A DNA stretch of 64,000 nucleotides, taken from NCBI GenBank assembly GCA_036478595.1, contig JAZGEF010000052.1, positions 1-64,000 of the forward strand, in the 5' to 3' direction. Numbering within the stretch: the first letter of the stretch is position 1; the number at the start of each line of letters is the position of its first letter. Under the pieces are notes generated by a model. It was not told the origin of the DNA and did no database searches. It worked only from the letters and a program-made list of their open reading frames with translations. Positions 8,144 through 17,068 of the stretch are shown one piece after another. The stretch is from Granulosicoccus sp036478595. Lineage in GTDB: Bacteria > Pseudomonadota > Gammaproteobacteria > Granulosicoccales > Granulosicoccaceae. A program made the position numbers and the translations under genes.

Positions 8144-9460
8144 TCATGCGTTAACTGGGTTATTTCTCAAGGTGTTAGCGTGGCCGAAGTGCTCGATGAC
8201 CAGTTTACTAACCCAAGCCACAACAAAGAGCTCAGCCAGCAGAATGCCGACCAAAGACCAGTGCACTGGAGCCAAAGACAACATTATAGCAACTGCCAGC
8301 AAGCTCACAATCGACCCAAACACAGTGGCCATGGCCAGTTGCTTAAATGCCTTTAGTGATTGTAGTACGGCAAATGGGCCGTTCTGCAAAGCTGACACTA
8401 ACGTTAACGCTGCCCACATAAACACAATGGTTTTCATCGGTGCATCAGCATATCGCTCGCTGTATAGGTACTGGTCAATCCATGGCCAACCGATATAGCA
8501 GCACACGATCAATCCTAAAACGGCCACTGCCGATATGGCACTGGACAAGATCATCTGCCGATGTGCATCTGCGTGCCGTTGCTCGGCGATGGCAAGTGCC
8601 ATCTCAGGCTTGATGACGTTTTGAATAGTGGTGAAGATTACTCTAACAGGCCCAAAAATCACAAAGCCTGCGGCTAGTGGCGCATACGCTGCGGGGCTCT
8701 TGAGCGCTGACACCACAAGGCTGTGTGCTTGAGAGACAACAACGGTAGTGATGGCACCAATTAGAGCCCAGCGCGCTTGCTGCCAAATTGGCCAGTACTC
8801 GGTGACTGCTGCTTTTAATTTCATCAAATTGATTGTTTGGGGTAGCCGCCCAACTTCAACTAGTACGGCAACCCCATTTGCAATCGTCAATATAGTCAGT
8901 ACATCCACAGAGCTAATGTCTGTGGCATACGCGTGATGCAGTACCAATAAGATCACACCAGTACAGACGTAAGCCATATCTCCCCATAACACTGACATTA
9001 CGTCGAATCTTGAGTACCCAAAGCTGCGGCTGTATTGCCTTGCCAGGTAGCTGACAATAAAGGTAGAAGCGGCAATCATGATATGAAAATCATCGCCGGT
9101 ACTGCTTAAACTTAAGCTGATCAACACGCCAATTATCAGGGCTGTGCCAAGTAGCAGCGTCATTAATGTGGTGAGCATGGACTCAATGCGAATGCGCTCA
9201 GTGTCGGATGTACCAGGTGCGTAAACGCAGAGGGGAGTTGAAATTAACGCATTGCCAATTGAGGAAGCTAATATTGCCAAGACAAAGGTCAAAGCATACA
9301 GACCAAAATCAGCCACTGGTAGGAGTTTGACCAACAGCAAGTTGAGAACAAAATGAAAACCGCTAATTAACCCTTGGCTAAAAATAGCGGATCCGTACCG
9401 TAATAACGATGCCAGACGCTGCTTTTTTGTCGAGCTTGCTGGTGAAAAATGCATAATCAT
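8144..9460 (-). CDS. Polysaccharide/lipopolysaccharide flippase-like membrane protein
   Basis: A 438-residue integral membrane protein with about 12 to 14 hydrophobic segments spread over its length and a short basic N-terminus, as in the Wzx/MATE-related polysaccharide biosynthesis flippases that move lipid-linked glycan units across the inner membrane. The opening pattern (SAIFSQGLISGFHFVLNLLL, with an early Gln and Gly) and a later FVIFGPVRV stretch fit the family. It is the first gene of the glycan operon, 7 nt upstream of the formyltransferase gene. No glycosyltransferase or polymerase gene is within the window, so the rest of the pathway must lie elsewhere. Substrate unknown. Confidence 0.8.
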   Translation of the reverse strand: MIMHFSPASSTKKQRLASLLRYGSAIFSQGLISGFHFVLNLLLVKLLPVADFGLYALTFVLAILASSIGNALISTPLCVYAPGTSDTERIRIESMLTTLMTLLLGTALIIGVLISLSLSSTGDDFHIMIAASTFIVSYLARQYSRSFGYSRFDVMSVLWGDMAYVCTGVILLVLHHAYATDISSVDVLTILTIANGVAVLVEVGRLPQTINLMKLKAAVTEYWPIWQQARWALIGAITTVVVSQAHSLVVSALKSPAAYAPLAAGFVIFGPVRVIFTTIQNVIKPEMALAIAEQRHADAHRQMILSSAISAVAVLGLIVCCYIGWPWIDQYLYSERYADAPMKTIVFMWAALTLVSALQNGPFAVLQSLKAFKQLAMATVFGSIVSLLAVAIMLSLAPVHWSLVGILLAELFVVAWVSKLVIEHFGHANTLRNNPVNA

Positions 9461-9791
9461 TGGCGCTGAACATGTTTTGCAGCGGCTACCTCTCTATACA
9501 AGGTATCGGACACTGCCCATAAAGCTTGCCCTGTAAGTGGTCGCTTAAGCGCTTGATGCGATTCTGATCACATCCGGCCCCTGGTATTAGGGAGCTTGCC
9601 CACTCTAATGGCTGCTGGGGGCACTTAAAATGGGAGAATTAACGGTCAGGCTCAGGATTTAGCCCGATATCTTAAGATTGGTTTTGGTGGGTTGCGGTAG
9701 TGTGCACACCTAGACTTGTGAACTGTGTGCTTCTAGGATCAATGTAGGACACCGCCATAATCTAATGGCCTCAGACAATAGGATTTTCATT
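9461..9791. promoter_or_regulatory. Divergent intergenic region between the glycan operon and ackA-pduL
   Basis: About 330 bases between two divergently read genes, so it must hold promoters for both directions. A perfect 10-bp palindrome GTGTGCACAC lies at 9700-9709, about 85 nt before the proposed TTG start of the kinase fusion, and AAGCGCTT occurs near 9547. Either could be a regulator site, but neither matches a binding site I can name. No convincing sigma-70 pair was found. Confidence 0.35.
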
Positions 9792-11573
9792 TTGAACGTA
9801 TTAGTGATCAACTGTGGATCGTCCAGTGTTAAATACGCGCTGTTTGATAAAAATGAGTCGATCATTGTCAAGGGCAAGCGAGAGCGTTTAGGCCAGCAGG
9901 ATGATGATCGGCGTGGCACGCATGCCCAAGCAATTGCAAACATTTTCGCTGAGCTGGCCGGGTATGCCATTGATGCTGTTGGACACCGCGTTGTGCATGG
10001 TGGTGAGTCGTGTCAGCAATCGCGTGCGATAAACGATGAGGTTCGCGCTGCTATTGTGAAACACATACCAGATGCCCCCATGCATAACCCCTATAGTTTG
10101 GCGGCCATCGATGCGGCTATTGAGGCATTAGCGAACGTTCCTCACGTCGCTGTATTTGATACGGCTTTTCATGCTCGCATGCCAAAGCGTGCAATAACCT
10201 ACGCTATCGATCAAGATATCGCGAAAGCTCACGGCATACGTCGTTATGGGTTTCATGGTATTTCGCACGAGTATGCTGCCAACATCGCTGCTGGTTTTCT
10301 AAAACGACCATTGCAAGACTTACGCTTGATTACTTTGCATTTGGGTAACGGTGCTAGTGCTTGTGCAGTTGAGTTTGGCCGTTCAGCTGAAACCAGCATG
10401 GGTAACACTCCATTGGAAGGTTTGGTCATGGGCACTCGATCTGGCGATGTTGATGCCGGGGTGTTGTTATCACTATTACGAAGTGGTGAATTTGATATAG
10501 CGGGCCTGGATAATTTACTCAACCATCAAAGTGGGTTAGCGGGTTTGTCGGGCTTGGGTAATGATTTACGCGAGATTGAGCAAGCGGCCTCAGAAGGTAA
10601 CGAACGCGCACGCTTAGCGATCAATGTGTTTGCTCATCGTGCCCGTAAATATATCGGTGCCTATGCAGCAATCATGGGCGGTGTTGATGCTATAGCCTTT
10701 ACCGGCGGCATCGGTGAAAACAGCGTCAGTATGCGCGCTCGTATCTTGCAACGCTTGGAGTTTTTAGGCGTGGTGCTGGATGAAGACAAAAACAACGACG
10801 CAAGCGTTATTGAAGATAAAGATTACGCTCGGATTACCACCGAACGTTCGCGTGTTGAAGCCATCGTCGTTAAAACCAATGAAGAGCTAATGATAGCGAG
10901 AAAAACACGTAAGGTGATTGAAGCCAGCCGACCAAAAGAGGTGCTCGAAATACCGATTGCGATCAGTGCACGTCATTGCCATCTCACCGAAGATACCTTC
11001 AAACGTTTGTTTGGTGAAAACGCGACACCAACCCCGTATAAAGATCTTGTTCAGCCTGGGCAATTTGCCTGTGAAGAACGCGTCAACCTCATTGGGCCGC
11101 GCAATCGTATTGATGGCGTTAGGCTGCTTGGTCCCCTGCGTGGTATTGATCAAGTGGAAATATCGCGCACCGATGAATTTAAGTTGGGTATTGATGCGCC
11201 AGTGCGTGACTCAGGCAAGGTAGCAGGCTCAGCGCCTATTACACTTGAAGGCCCAGCGGGAACTGCGCAATTGGCCGAAGGGCTGATCTGCGCTAGACGA
11301 CATATTCATATGCATTCAGATGATGCAAAACGCTTTGCAGTTAACGATCGCGACGAAGTATCAGTAGCGGTAGTGGGCGGTGAGCGCGATTTGGTATTCG
11401 GCGATGTCTTGATTCGAGTTAAAGACAGCTATGCACTTGAAATGCACATTGATACCGATGAGGCTAATGCCGCAGAGCTGGGTCGAGCCACAGTGGGGTT
11501 GCTGTCGCAGGATGATGTTGATGATGCAGCCTATACCGTTGTGCATCAGGTGCATGCAGCCATAACTGGCTAG
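9792..11573 (+). CDS. Acetate kinase fused to PduL-type phosphotransacylase
   Basis: One open frame carries two enzymes of the acetate/propionate branch. Counted from an in-frame ATG at 9765, residues 10-385 are an acetate kinase: NCGSSS 16-21, HRVVHGG 74-80, FDTAFH 131-136, YGFHGISH 161-168, LGNGAS 193-198, TRSGDVD 224-230, FTGGIGEN 312-319. Residues 395-575 are a PduL-type phosphate acyltransferase with its metal-binding signatures SARHCHL 401-407, EERV 437-440, RRHIHM 511-516 and EMHIDTDEAN 559-568. Together they would convert acyl-CoA plus phosphate to acyl-phosphate and then acid plus ATP. The family N-terminus and an AGGA site 7 nt upstream favour the TTG at 9792 over the ATG at 9765. 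No shell-protein gene is nearby, so a microcompartment is not indicated. Confidence 0.92.
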   Translation: MNVLVINCGSSSVKYALFDKNESIIVKGKRERLGQQDDDRRGTHAQAIANIFAELAGYAIDAVGHRVVHGGESCQQSRAINDEVRAAIVKHIPDAPMHNPYSLAAIDAAIEALANVPHVAVFDTAFHARMPKRAITYAIDQDIAKAHGIRRYGFHGISHEYAANIAAGFLKRPLQDLRLITLHLGNGASACAVEFGRSAETSMGNTPLEGLVMGTRSGDVDAGVLLSLLRSGEFDIAGLDNLLNHQSGLAGLSGLGNDLREIEQAASEGNERARLAINVFAHRARKYIGAYAAIMGGVDAIAFTGGIGENSVSMRARILQRLEFLGVVLDEDKNNDASVIEDKDYARITTERSRVEAIVVKTNEELMIARKTRKVIEASRPKEVLEIPIAISARHCHLTEDTFKRLFGENATPTPYKDLVQPGQFACEERVNLIGPRNRIDGVRLLGPLRGIDQVEISRTDEFKLGIDAPVRDSGKVAGSAPITLEGPAGTAQLAEGLICARRHIHMHSDDAKRFAVNDRDEVSVAVVGGERDLVFGDVLIRVKDSYALEMHIDTDEANAAELGRATVGLLSQDDVDDAAYTVVHQVHAAITG

Positions 11574-11583
11574 CCTTGTAACT

Positions 11584-11629
11584 GTTGGGAACTTATCCAA
11601 TCTTTGGCAACCAAAACATTGTTCCCAAC
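11584..11629 (+). other. Long imperfect stem-loop between ackA-pduL and the DUF1223 gene
   Basis: GTTGGGAA at 11584 pairs with TTCCCAAC ending at 11629; inside it CAAT pairs with ATTG and TTTGG with CCAAA around a CAA loop. About 17 pairs in three blocks begin 10 nt after the kinase stop and end 20 nt before the DUF1223 ATG. There is no T run, so it is not a standard terminator; it could stabilise the upstream mRNA 3' end or slow readthrough. Confidence 0.5.
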
Positions 11630-11648
11630 GTAGCTTGGATTGATCAAT

Positions 11649-12455
11649 ATGAATAACAACTGTTTACGCACGCAGTCGGCTTTTCAGTCGTCCTTTCTAA
11701 GAACGTCTATTGGTATTTTTTGCGCCTGTTTCAGCGTGATAACTATCGGTACCGCGTCGGCTGCGAGTACAGAAAAAAAGTCTAAGCCAATTGGCGTTGT
11801 CGAACTCTTCACCTCCCAAGGGTGTTATTCCTGTCCGCCAGCGGACGAGAAATTAGCCGAAATGCTTGCCGCTGAAATGCTGGCAAACGAACCAGAATTG
11901 CTTGCTCTGGAGTTTCATGTTGATTATTGGAATGATTTGGTGTGGGGTAGCGATGGCACGTGGCAAGATCCTTTTTCTAAATCTGAATATACACTGCGAC
12001 AACGTCAATACGAACTCGCGGCGCTACAGGGGCGCACCGGCGTGTACACTCCGCAAGCTGTTATCAATGGCCAGTACGCCATTGTCGGAATTGACAAGCC
12101 GCGAACCAAACGGGTGCTCGCTGCAACAGTACCGGTCGATGTGGCGGTTAGTGTGAGCTCCGTTGATGATCAATTAGTCGTAAACGTTGATAACCCTGAT
12201 AGTTTGCAAGGTGCCAACATCTATCTTGCTCGCTTTCTTAAAAAAACCAGCACTGATGTAACGGGAGGTGAGAATAATCGCAAGCAACTCCATAACGTAA
12301 ATGTGGTCACCGAATATAAATCACTGGGTAAGCTAGCGGGAGAAAACCAGCATCGTTTTGTGGTCGCGGCTAATATTGATAGCAATATGGGCTGTGCGGT
12401 TGTAGTGCAATCTGAGAGACTGGGCCCTATCCTCGGTGCGGCTGTTTGCCCTTAG
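11649..12455 (+). CDS. DUF1223 thioredoxin-fold secreted protein
   Basis: Predicted exported protein with an N-terminal signal (basic start, hydrophobic stretch SIGIFCACFSVITIG, cleavage near SAAS) followed by a DUF1223 domain. The domain signature VVELFTSQGCYSCPPAD contains a CxxC pair as in thioredoxin-like folds, and HVDYWNDLVW, the SxRQ segment and GVYTPQAVING are the other conserved blocks of the family. A disulfide or redox role in the periplasm is plausible, but the family has no settled function. I place the start at the ATG 11649; a TTG at 11640 would add three residues. It is about 270 residues, usual for the family. Confidence 0.88.
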   Translation: MNNNCLRTQSAFQSSFLRTSIGIFCACFSVITIGTASAASTEKKSKPIGVVELFTSQGCYSCPPADEKLAEMLAAEMLANEPELLALEFHVDYWNDLVWGSDGTWQDPFSKSEYTLRQRQYELAALQGRTGVYTPQAVINGQYAIVGIDKPRTKRVLAATVPVDVAVSVSSVDDQLVVNVDNPDSLQGANIYLARFLKKTSTDVTGGENNRKQLHNVNVVTEYKSLGKLAGENQHRFVVAANIDSNMGCAVVVQSERLGPILGAAVCP

Positions 12456-12602
12456 TGTTTGCGCATGCAGGGTGTTTATAATGGCTTCACAAAGGAAGTG
12501 TTAATCGAAACGTGACGTATTTCACAAGCTGATGTACACGTTATTTAATTACGGCCGATGTCCGTTGTTAGAAGAACAACTAGATAGGTTCACCGGCTTC
12601 TA

Positions 12603-14249
12603 ATGGATTTGAACTGGCTTCACCCGCAATTTTCCTCCCTGCGTTTTTTCGGTAGATCCGAGAAACTTGCATTGATGGGGTTATCCCTTCTATTGCTGTT
12701 GTTAACTGCGGCAACGTTCATCCCGCGTTTCGAATCATCCAACTTGCCTGGTGGCGATGCCGGTGAAGCGCCGCTATTTGTGCTCATCTTTGCATTACTC
12801 GCTATTGCAGCGCTTGGTTTAGTCGCTATCTATTTGCGTTTGCAATGCCGAGCCTTGGAATTGGCCCGTAGTGTAGATAATCATGCATCATTGCATGATC
12901 CAATGACAGGCGCAGCCAATCGGCGGCACTTTGAACAACGATTAAAGCAGCTTGCTGGCGATGGCGCGCCTGCTCATTCATTGATGATGATTGATCTTGA
13001 TCGTTTTAAGCCTGTTAATGATCTATACGGACATGCCGCTGGCGATGCACTGCTTAAAGATATCGCTACGGGGTTTGCTCGTGTTGTGGGCGCAAACGAT
13101 TTAGTGGCGCGTTTAGGTGGTGATGAATTTGCTTTATTGTTAAAAGACACCTCTGTACTAAACGCCGAGCGTACAGCACTAGCGGTATTGGAATTTGTTA
13201 AAAAATATCGTCTTAACTGGCAAGCTCAGCGAGTGAGTGTTGGCACCAGTATTGGTGTTATACATATTGATCAGGCTGGGCTTACGCCAGAGACTCTAAT
13301 GGCGGCAGCTGATGAAGCGCTATACGTGGCTAAAGAGGCGGGCAGAGGTGCAATCTACTCTGCAAATTTTACATCGTCTGAATCTGATGAACTTATATTT
13401 CAACGGATCGATGCAGGTACACCAGAAGCCGAATCAAGTACAAAAAGCCATCTACCGGAAGATGGGCGCAAACAAGAACTCTATGGTATCGCCATGGCAT
13501 CATTGCAGCCCAAAATGCCCGGCTACCAGAAAAACCGAATGGGCTCTCGACGCCGGCATATCGTGTCGCAGTGGGTCATGGTTGAGCCGTTAACTATTGG
13601 TGATGAAGCATCGCCTGGTGTGAAAATGCGTGAGCTGCTTGAAGACGCTGCTGCGCATGGTGATGGCGGTGCTGATCTTGCTCGATGGGTGTTGCTAATG
13701 GCATTGGAGTCTGCATCGCGTTTTAGCCCTACGGCGTTAGGGCGAATCGGGTTTGTGATACCAGTACCAGCGAGGGCTGTAGCAACGGTTCCCGGCTTAG
13801 CCGATGATCTGATGCGTATTAACGCACTGGCACATAATCCCATTCGTCACTTGACGTTTGTGTTGCACAATTTAGCGTCTATGTACGATTCTCCAGCGAT
13901 TGAAAAATTTCATTACGGGCTGCATTCTAGAGGTGCACGGCTGGGTTTCGAAATACGCGCAAGTACAATGGATGTATTGGCGCCGCTTAAGCATGCGCCA
14001 TACGACGAACTGCATTTAGGGCGTGAGCTGAGTAAGAACTTTAAGGCTGGTACTAGTGCATACGCGGCTGTTGAGGCTTTAGTGACGTTTGCCAATCAAA
14101 ACAACACCACAGTGATAGCCTCTGACGTCGATAATGAGGAGGAGCTACGCCACCTTGCGATGCTCGGTGTGAGTCGATTCTCTGGTCCGGTGATCAATGA
14201 GCCAAAGCCTTTGCATGACGTTTTGCAAAGTCTGGTTAAAACCACCTGA
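12603..14249 (+). CDS. Membrane GGDEF diguanylate cyclase with degenerate EAL domain
   Basis: Inner-membrane signalling protein of 548 residues. Two hydrophobic helices (about 22-40 and 57-80) anchor it; a GGDEF domain follows (about 95-260) with DHDPMTG-like SLHDPMTGAANR, DLDRFKPVND and an intact RLGGDEF active site, so cyclic-di-GMP synthesis is expected. The remaining 280 residues have the outline of an EAL domain but the catalytic motifs are gone: the EALLR position reads VEPLT, the DDFGTG block is missing, and the closing QGY-LFG block reads RFSGPVINEP. This half is therefore probably a regulatory or ligand-binding module and not a phosphodiesterase. No RxxD product-inhibition site is evident before GGDEF. 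Confidence 0.87.
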   Translation: MDLNWLHPQFSSLRFFGRSEKLALMGLSLLLLLLTAATFIPRFESSNLPGGDAGEAPLFVLIFALLAIAALGLVAIYLRLQCRALELARSVDNHASLHDPMTGAANRRHFEQRLKQLAGDGAPAHSLMMIDLDRFKPVNDLYGHAAGDALLKDIATGFARVVGANDLVARLGGDEFALLLKDTSVLNAERTALAVLEFVKKYRLNWQAQRVSVGTSIGVIHIDQAGLTPETLMAAADEALYVAKEAGRGAIYSANFTSSESDELIFQRIDAGTPEAESSTKSHLPEDGRKQELYGIAMASLQPKMPGYQKNRMGSRRRHIVSQWVMVEPLTIGDEASPGVKMRELLEDAAAHGDGGADLARWVLLMALESASRFSPTALGRIGFVIPVPARAVATVPGLADDLMRINALAHNPIRHLTFVLHNLASMYDSPAIEKFHYGLHSRGARLGFEIRASTMDVLAPLKHAPYDELHLGRELSKNFKAGTSAYAAVEALVTFANQNNTTVIASDVDNEEELRHLAMLGVSRFSGPVINEPKPLHDVLQSLVKTT

Positions 14250-14335
14250 TCTGTCGGTATCTACATGCCTGTACTCAGGCAATCACTTCAACATAATGCT
14301 ATCTTATTGATTCGATCCGTTTCTTAAGGTGAGTC

Positions 14336-14863
14336 ATGCGCTGGCTGCTGGCTTTGGTACTAACATTCTCGTCGCTGCCGGCTGTCGCCGAGAGTCAGTT
14401 TTATGGCGAGTTCCAGTTAGGCGTTCATGGTGTTCAGCATTCCGAACTCGATTTCTACCCCGGATTCGCCAGCGGTTCCGTTGGCATGTATGTCAGGCCA
14501 CGCATTGGCGTTGAGCTCTTTTATGATCGTGCCACCTCAACGGGCCGCGATGACGATTTTGACGTCGAGGTAAATGAAGCCAGCGGCATAGCGGCTAGGT
14601 TTGAATCACCCGCCCAAATTGGGCTGCAAGCCTATATTTTGTTGGGATACGTGACCTACTCCATTAATCAATATGAAAACTTAGCGACCCCTCGACGGTT
14701 GGCAAAAGAAAACTTCACTGGCGCGCGAATTAGTCTTGGCCTGGCAAAAACTCTCCAGCGTTACCGGCAAGTGCAGTTCGTTTTCGAGTACCGAAACTAC
14801 GACGTCGACGCGCCACTGCGCGTTGATGGCTTTGGCCTCGGACTGCGAGTGAAGTTACAATGA
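14336..14863 (+). CDS. Small outer-membrane beta-barrel protein
   Basis: A 175-residue protein with a clear signal peptide (MRWLLALVLTFSSLPAVAES, cleavage after AVA) and then alternating hydrophobic/polar strands of the OmpA/OmpW-like eight-strand barrel type: QFYGEFQLGVHG, VGMYVRPRIGVELFYDRA, QIGLQAYILLGYVTYSI, ARISLGLAKTL, and the last strand GFGLGLRVKL. The final residue is Gln instead of the usual Phe or Tyr after KL, so barrel assembly signals are slightly atypical. It overlaps the following lipoprotein gene by 4 nt (ATGA) and is likely co-made with it. An AAGGTGAG site precedes the ATG. Confidence 0.78.
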   Translation: MRWLLALVLTFSSLPAVAESQFYGEFQLGVHGVQHSELDFYPGFASGSVGMYVRPRIGVELFYDRATSTGRDDDFDVEVNEASGIAARFESPAQIGLQAYILLGYVTYSINQYENLATPRRLAKENFTGARISLGLAKTLQRYRQVQFVFEYRNYDVDAPLRVDGFGLGLRVKLQ

Positions 14864-16074
14864 AACTAAGCCCTGTATTAAGATTTTCGGTGTTGGCGTT
14901 TTGCACGTTGTTATTGAGTGCTTGTGAAGGTGATGCGCGCGACCTTACTGAGCCTGTCGAGGCTGGCAGGCTTAATATAAGCTCGTTGCAAATCGTACCG
15001 CCCTCGGCGGCTATAATTCCGTTAACTGTTAATCCGGATAAAGCCACCGCGTTTACGCTAGCAGGCATAAACGCCTCAGGCCAAGATATCGTTATTGATG
15101 CCGCCAATAGGCGTTGGTCGGTATCCAACGCAAACATTGCCGCTGTCAATGAAAATGGCGTCTTTACCGGGCTACAAGAAGGTGAGGTTGATGTTTACGC
15201 ATTGGTGGGTGGTGTGTCTGCGCCTCCATTTACAGTCGATGTATCGTTTGGTATTTTGTCTGACATTGGCGACATAGAAGGCAATATGGCTTTGCAACCC
15301 TGTTTAGCCCAAACCTATTCAACTAGCGGGGTTTTCTCAGATGGTTCAAGGAGAGCTCTGGATTCTGTCAGTTGGTCTGTTGAGCCGCAGGAGAGTGGCA
15401 CTTTTGAAGTTGGGACAGAATCTGGATCAATTCACTTGTCGGGAACCACCTCTGGGCCGATAACACTTACGGCAACCTCGAATAACCTATCCGGCAGCAG
15501 AGTTTTAAACATCGATAACACGCTTGAGGCTATTTCGTTGCCGGATGGCCTTAGCTTGGCTGCCAACGCTACCTTGCAATTGGCGGCGCAAGGCAGCTAT
15601 TCGGCAAGCGGTGAAAACGAAATCAAAAACATCACTGACGCCGTAGCTTGGTCAATAACCCAAGGTGAAAACCAGGCTAATGTGGGTAACACTGCTGGCA
15701 GCAAGGGCTTGGTCTCTGGCATGGCAGAAGGTTCAGCTGAAGTGCAGGCCAATTGCGGCCCGGACGTCAGCGCAAGAACAACGCTCACAATTACACCCGC
15801 TGTAACGCAGCTTGTAGCAGATGGTGGTACTGATGTGAACTTGAGCGTAGGGCAGTTAGAGCCACTGCGAATCTCTACTGGTAGTATCTACGACAGAAAC
15901 ATGGATGTTACTCGGTTGGCTACCTGGGATGTTGTGGGTGTCGATGATAGTGTTGTTTCTGTCAGTGACGCCTCAGATACAAAAGGTGAGGTAATGGCTC
16001 TGGCTCGTGGTGAAGTTATCGTCCGCGCAACCTATAATAGTGTCTCAATCAACTTTACTGTCGACGTCAACTAA
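14860..16074 (+). CDS. Lipoprotein with BIG2-like immunoglobulin repeats
   Basis: A 404-residue exported lipoprotein. The signal peptide ends in the lipobox LLSAC with Cys22; Glu at +2 is compatible with outer-membrane sorting. The mature part holds about four Ig-like modules of the bacterial BIG2 kind, each with a W-V/S core and a closing GxxAGxxxVxA-type strand, for example LVSGMAEGSAEVQA and VMALARGEVIVRATY. BIG2 proteins often act as surface adhesins or scaffolds. The start ATG overlaps the stop of the barrel gene, and the MoxR gene begins 22 nt later, so this pair probably belongs to the envelope cluster that follows. Ligand unknown. Confidence 0.82.
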   Translation: MKLSPVLRFSVLAFCTLLLSACEGDARDLTEPVEAGRLNISSLQIVPPSAAIIPLTVNPDKATAFTLAGINASGQDIVIDAANRRWSVSNANIAAVNENGVFTGLQEGEVDVYALVGGVSAPPFTVDVSFGILSDIGDIEGNMALQPCLAQTYSTSGVFSDGSRRALDSVSWSVEPQESGTFEVGTESGSIHLSGTTSGPITLTATSNNLSGSRVLNIDNTLEAISLPDGLSLAANATLQLAAQGSYSASGENEIKNITDAVAWSITQGENQANVGNTAGSKGLVSGMAEGSAEVQANCGPDVSARTTLTITPAVTQLVADGGTDVNLSVGQLEPLRISTGSIYDRNMDVTRLATWDVVGVDDSVVSVSDASDTKGEVMALARGEVIVRATYNSVSINFTVDVN

Positions 16075-16096
16075 CCGTACAAGCTTTAATCGATCC

Positions 16097-17065
16097 ATGA
16101 GTGTAATCAATCTAGTTAATTCGCTGCGCCAGCAGCTTGAAGCCTCCGTTGTTGGACAACAACATCTCGTCAATCGCATGTTAATTGCCTTGCTGGTAGA
16201 TGGTCATATATTGGTAGAAGGTGCGCCAGGGCTTGCTAAAACTCGCGCAGTTAAAACACTTGCCAATAGCTTGGAGGGAACCTTTCAGCGGGTACAATTT
16301 ACCCCAGATTTACTCCCTGCCGATCTAACAGGTACGGAAGTGTATCGGCCAGCTGATGGTACATTTGTTTTTCAAAAAGGGCCCTTGTTTAATAACCTTG
16401 TTTTAGCTGATGAAATAAACCGGGCTCCTGCCAAGGTTCAATCGGCCTTGCTCGAAGCAATGGGCGAACATCAAATTTCTGTTGGCCATGAAAGCTATGC
16501 TTTGCCGCGGCTATTTATGGTGATGGCAACTCAAAATCCGATCGAGCAAGAGGGTACCTACCCATTGCCAGAAGCGCAGCTAGACCGTTTCGTTATGCAA
16601 GTTTTAGTGGGATACCCTGACGCAAGTCACGAGGCAGCCATTTTACGATTGGTGCGCAATGAGGCTATGCAGGATGCAAAGCTGGTAACAGCCTCTGCTG
16701 CTGAGCAACCTTTATCGAGGGATTCGTTGTTTGAAGCGCGTGCCGAAGTGATGCAAATACACGTTGCCAATAATATTGAAGATTACATTATTCGATTGAT
16801 TACGGACACACGTCAGCCGGCGGATGCTGATCTCGCTCGCTGGATTGAGTACGGTGCAAGCCCGCGCGGTACCATCGCGCTTGATGGCTGCGCGCGCGCA
16901 CATGCTTGGCTGGCTGGTAGAGATTACGTCTCTCCCGAAGATATTCAAGCAGTGATAGCGGATGTGCTGAGGCATCGCGTGCTGTTGTCCTACGAAGCCG
17001 AGGCAGATGGAGTATCGGCGGATGCTGTTATTGCTAAGTTGCTACAACTGGTGGCAGTGCCTTAA
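16097..17065 (+). CDS. MoxR-family AAA+ ATPase
   Basis: AAA+ ATPase of the MoxR group, thought to act as a chaperone that matures or remodels partner proteins encoded beside it, usually VWA-domain proteins. From Met31 of the longest frame (MSVINLVNSL) the protein is 322 residues, the normal family size, so I start at 16097. Walker A is EGAPGLAKT (41-49), Walker B LVLADEIN (101-108), with the family signature RAPAKVQSALLEAMGE and sensor-like ATQNPIEQEGTYPLPEAQLDRF. It is followed 4 nt later by the DUF58 gene, the standard MoxR-DUF58 pair of aerotolerance-type operons. Confidence 0.92.
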   Translation: MSVINLVNSLRQQLEASVVGQQHLVNRMLIALLVDGHILVEGAPGLAKTRAVKTLANSLEGTFQRVQFTPDLLPADLTGTEVYRPADGTFVFQKGPLFNNLVLADEINRAPAKVQSALLEAMGEHQISVGHESYALPRLFMVMATQNPIEQEGTYPLPEAQLDRFVMQVLVGYPDASHEAAILRLVRNEAMQDAKLVTASAAEQPLSRDSLFEARAEVMQIHVANNIEDYIIRLITDTRQPADADLARWIEYGASPRGTIALDGCARAHAWLAGRDYVSPEDIQAVIADVLRHRVLLSYEAEADGVSADAVIAKLLQLVAVP

Positions 17066-17068
17066 GCT

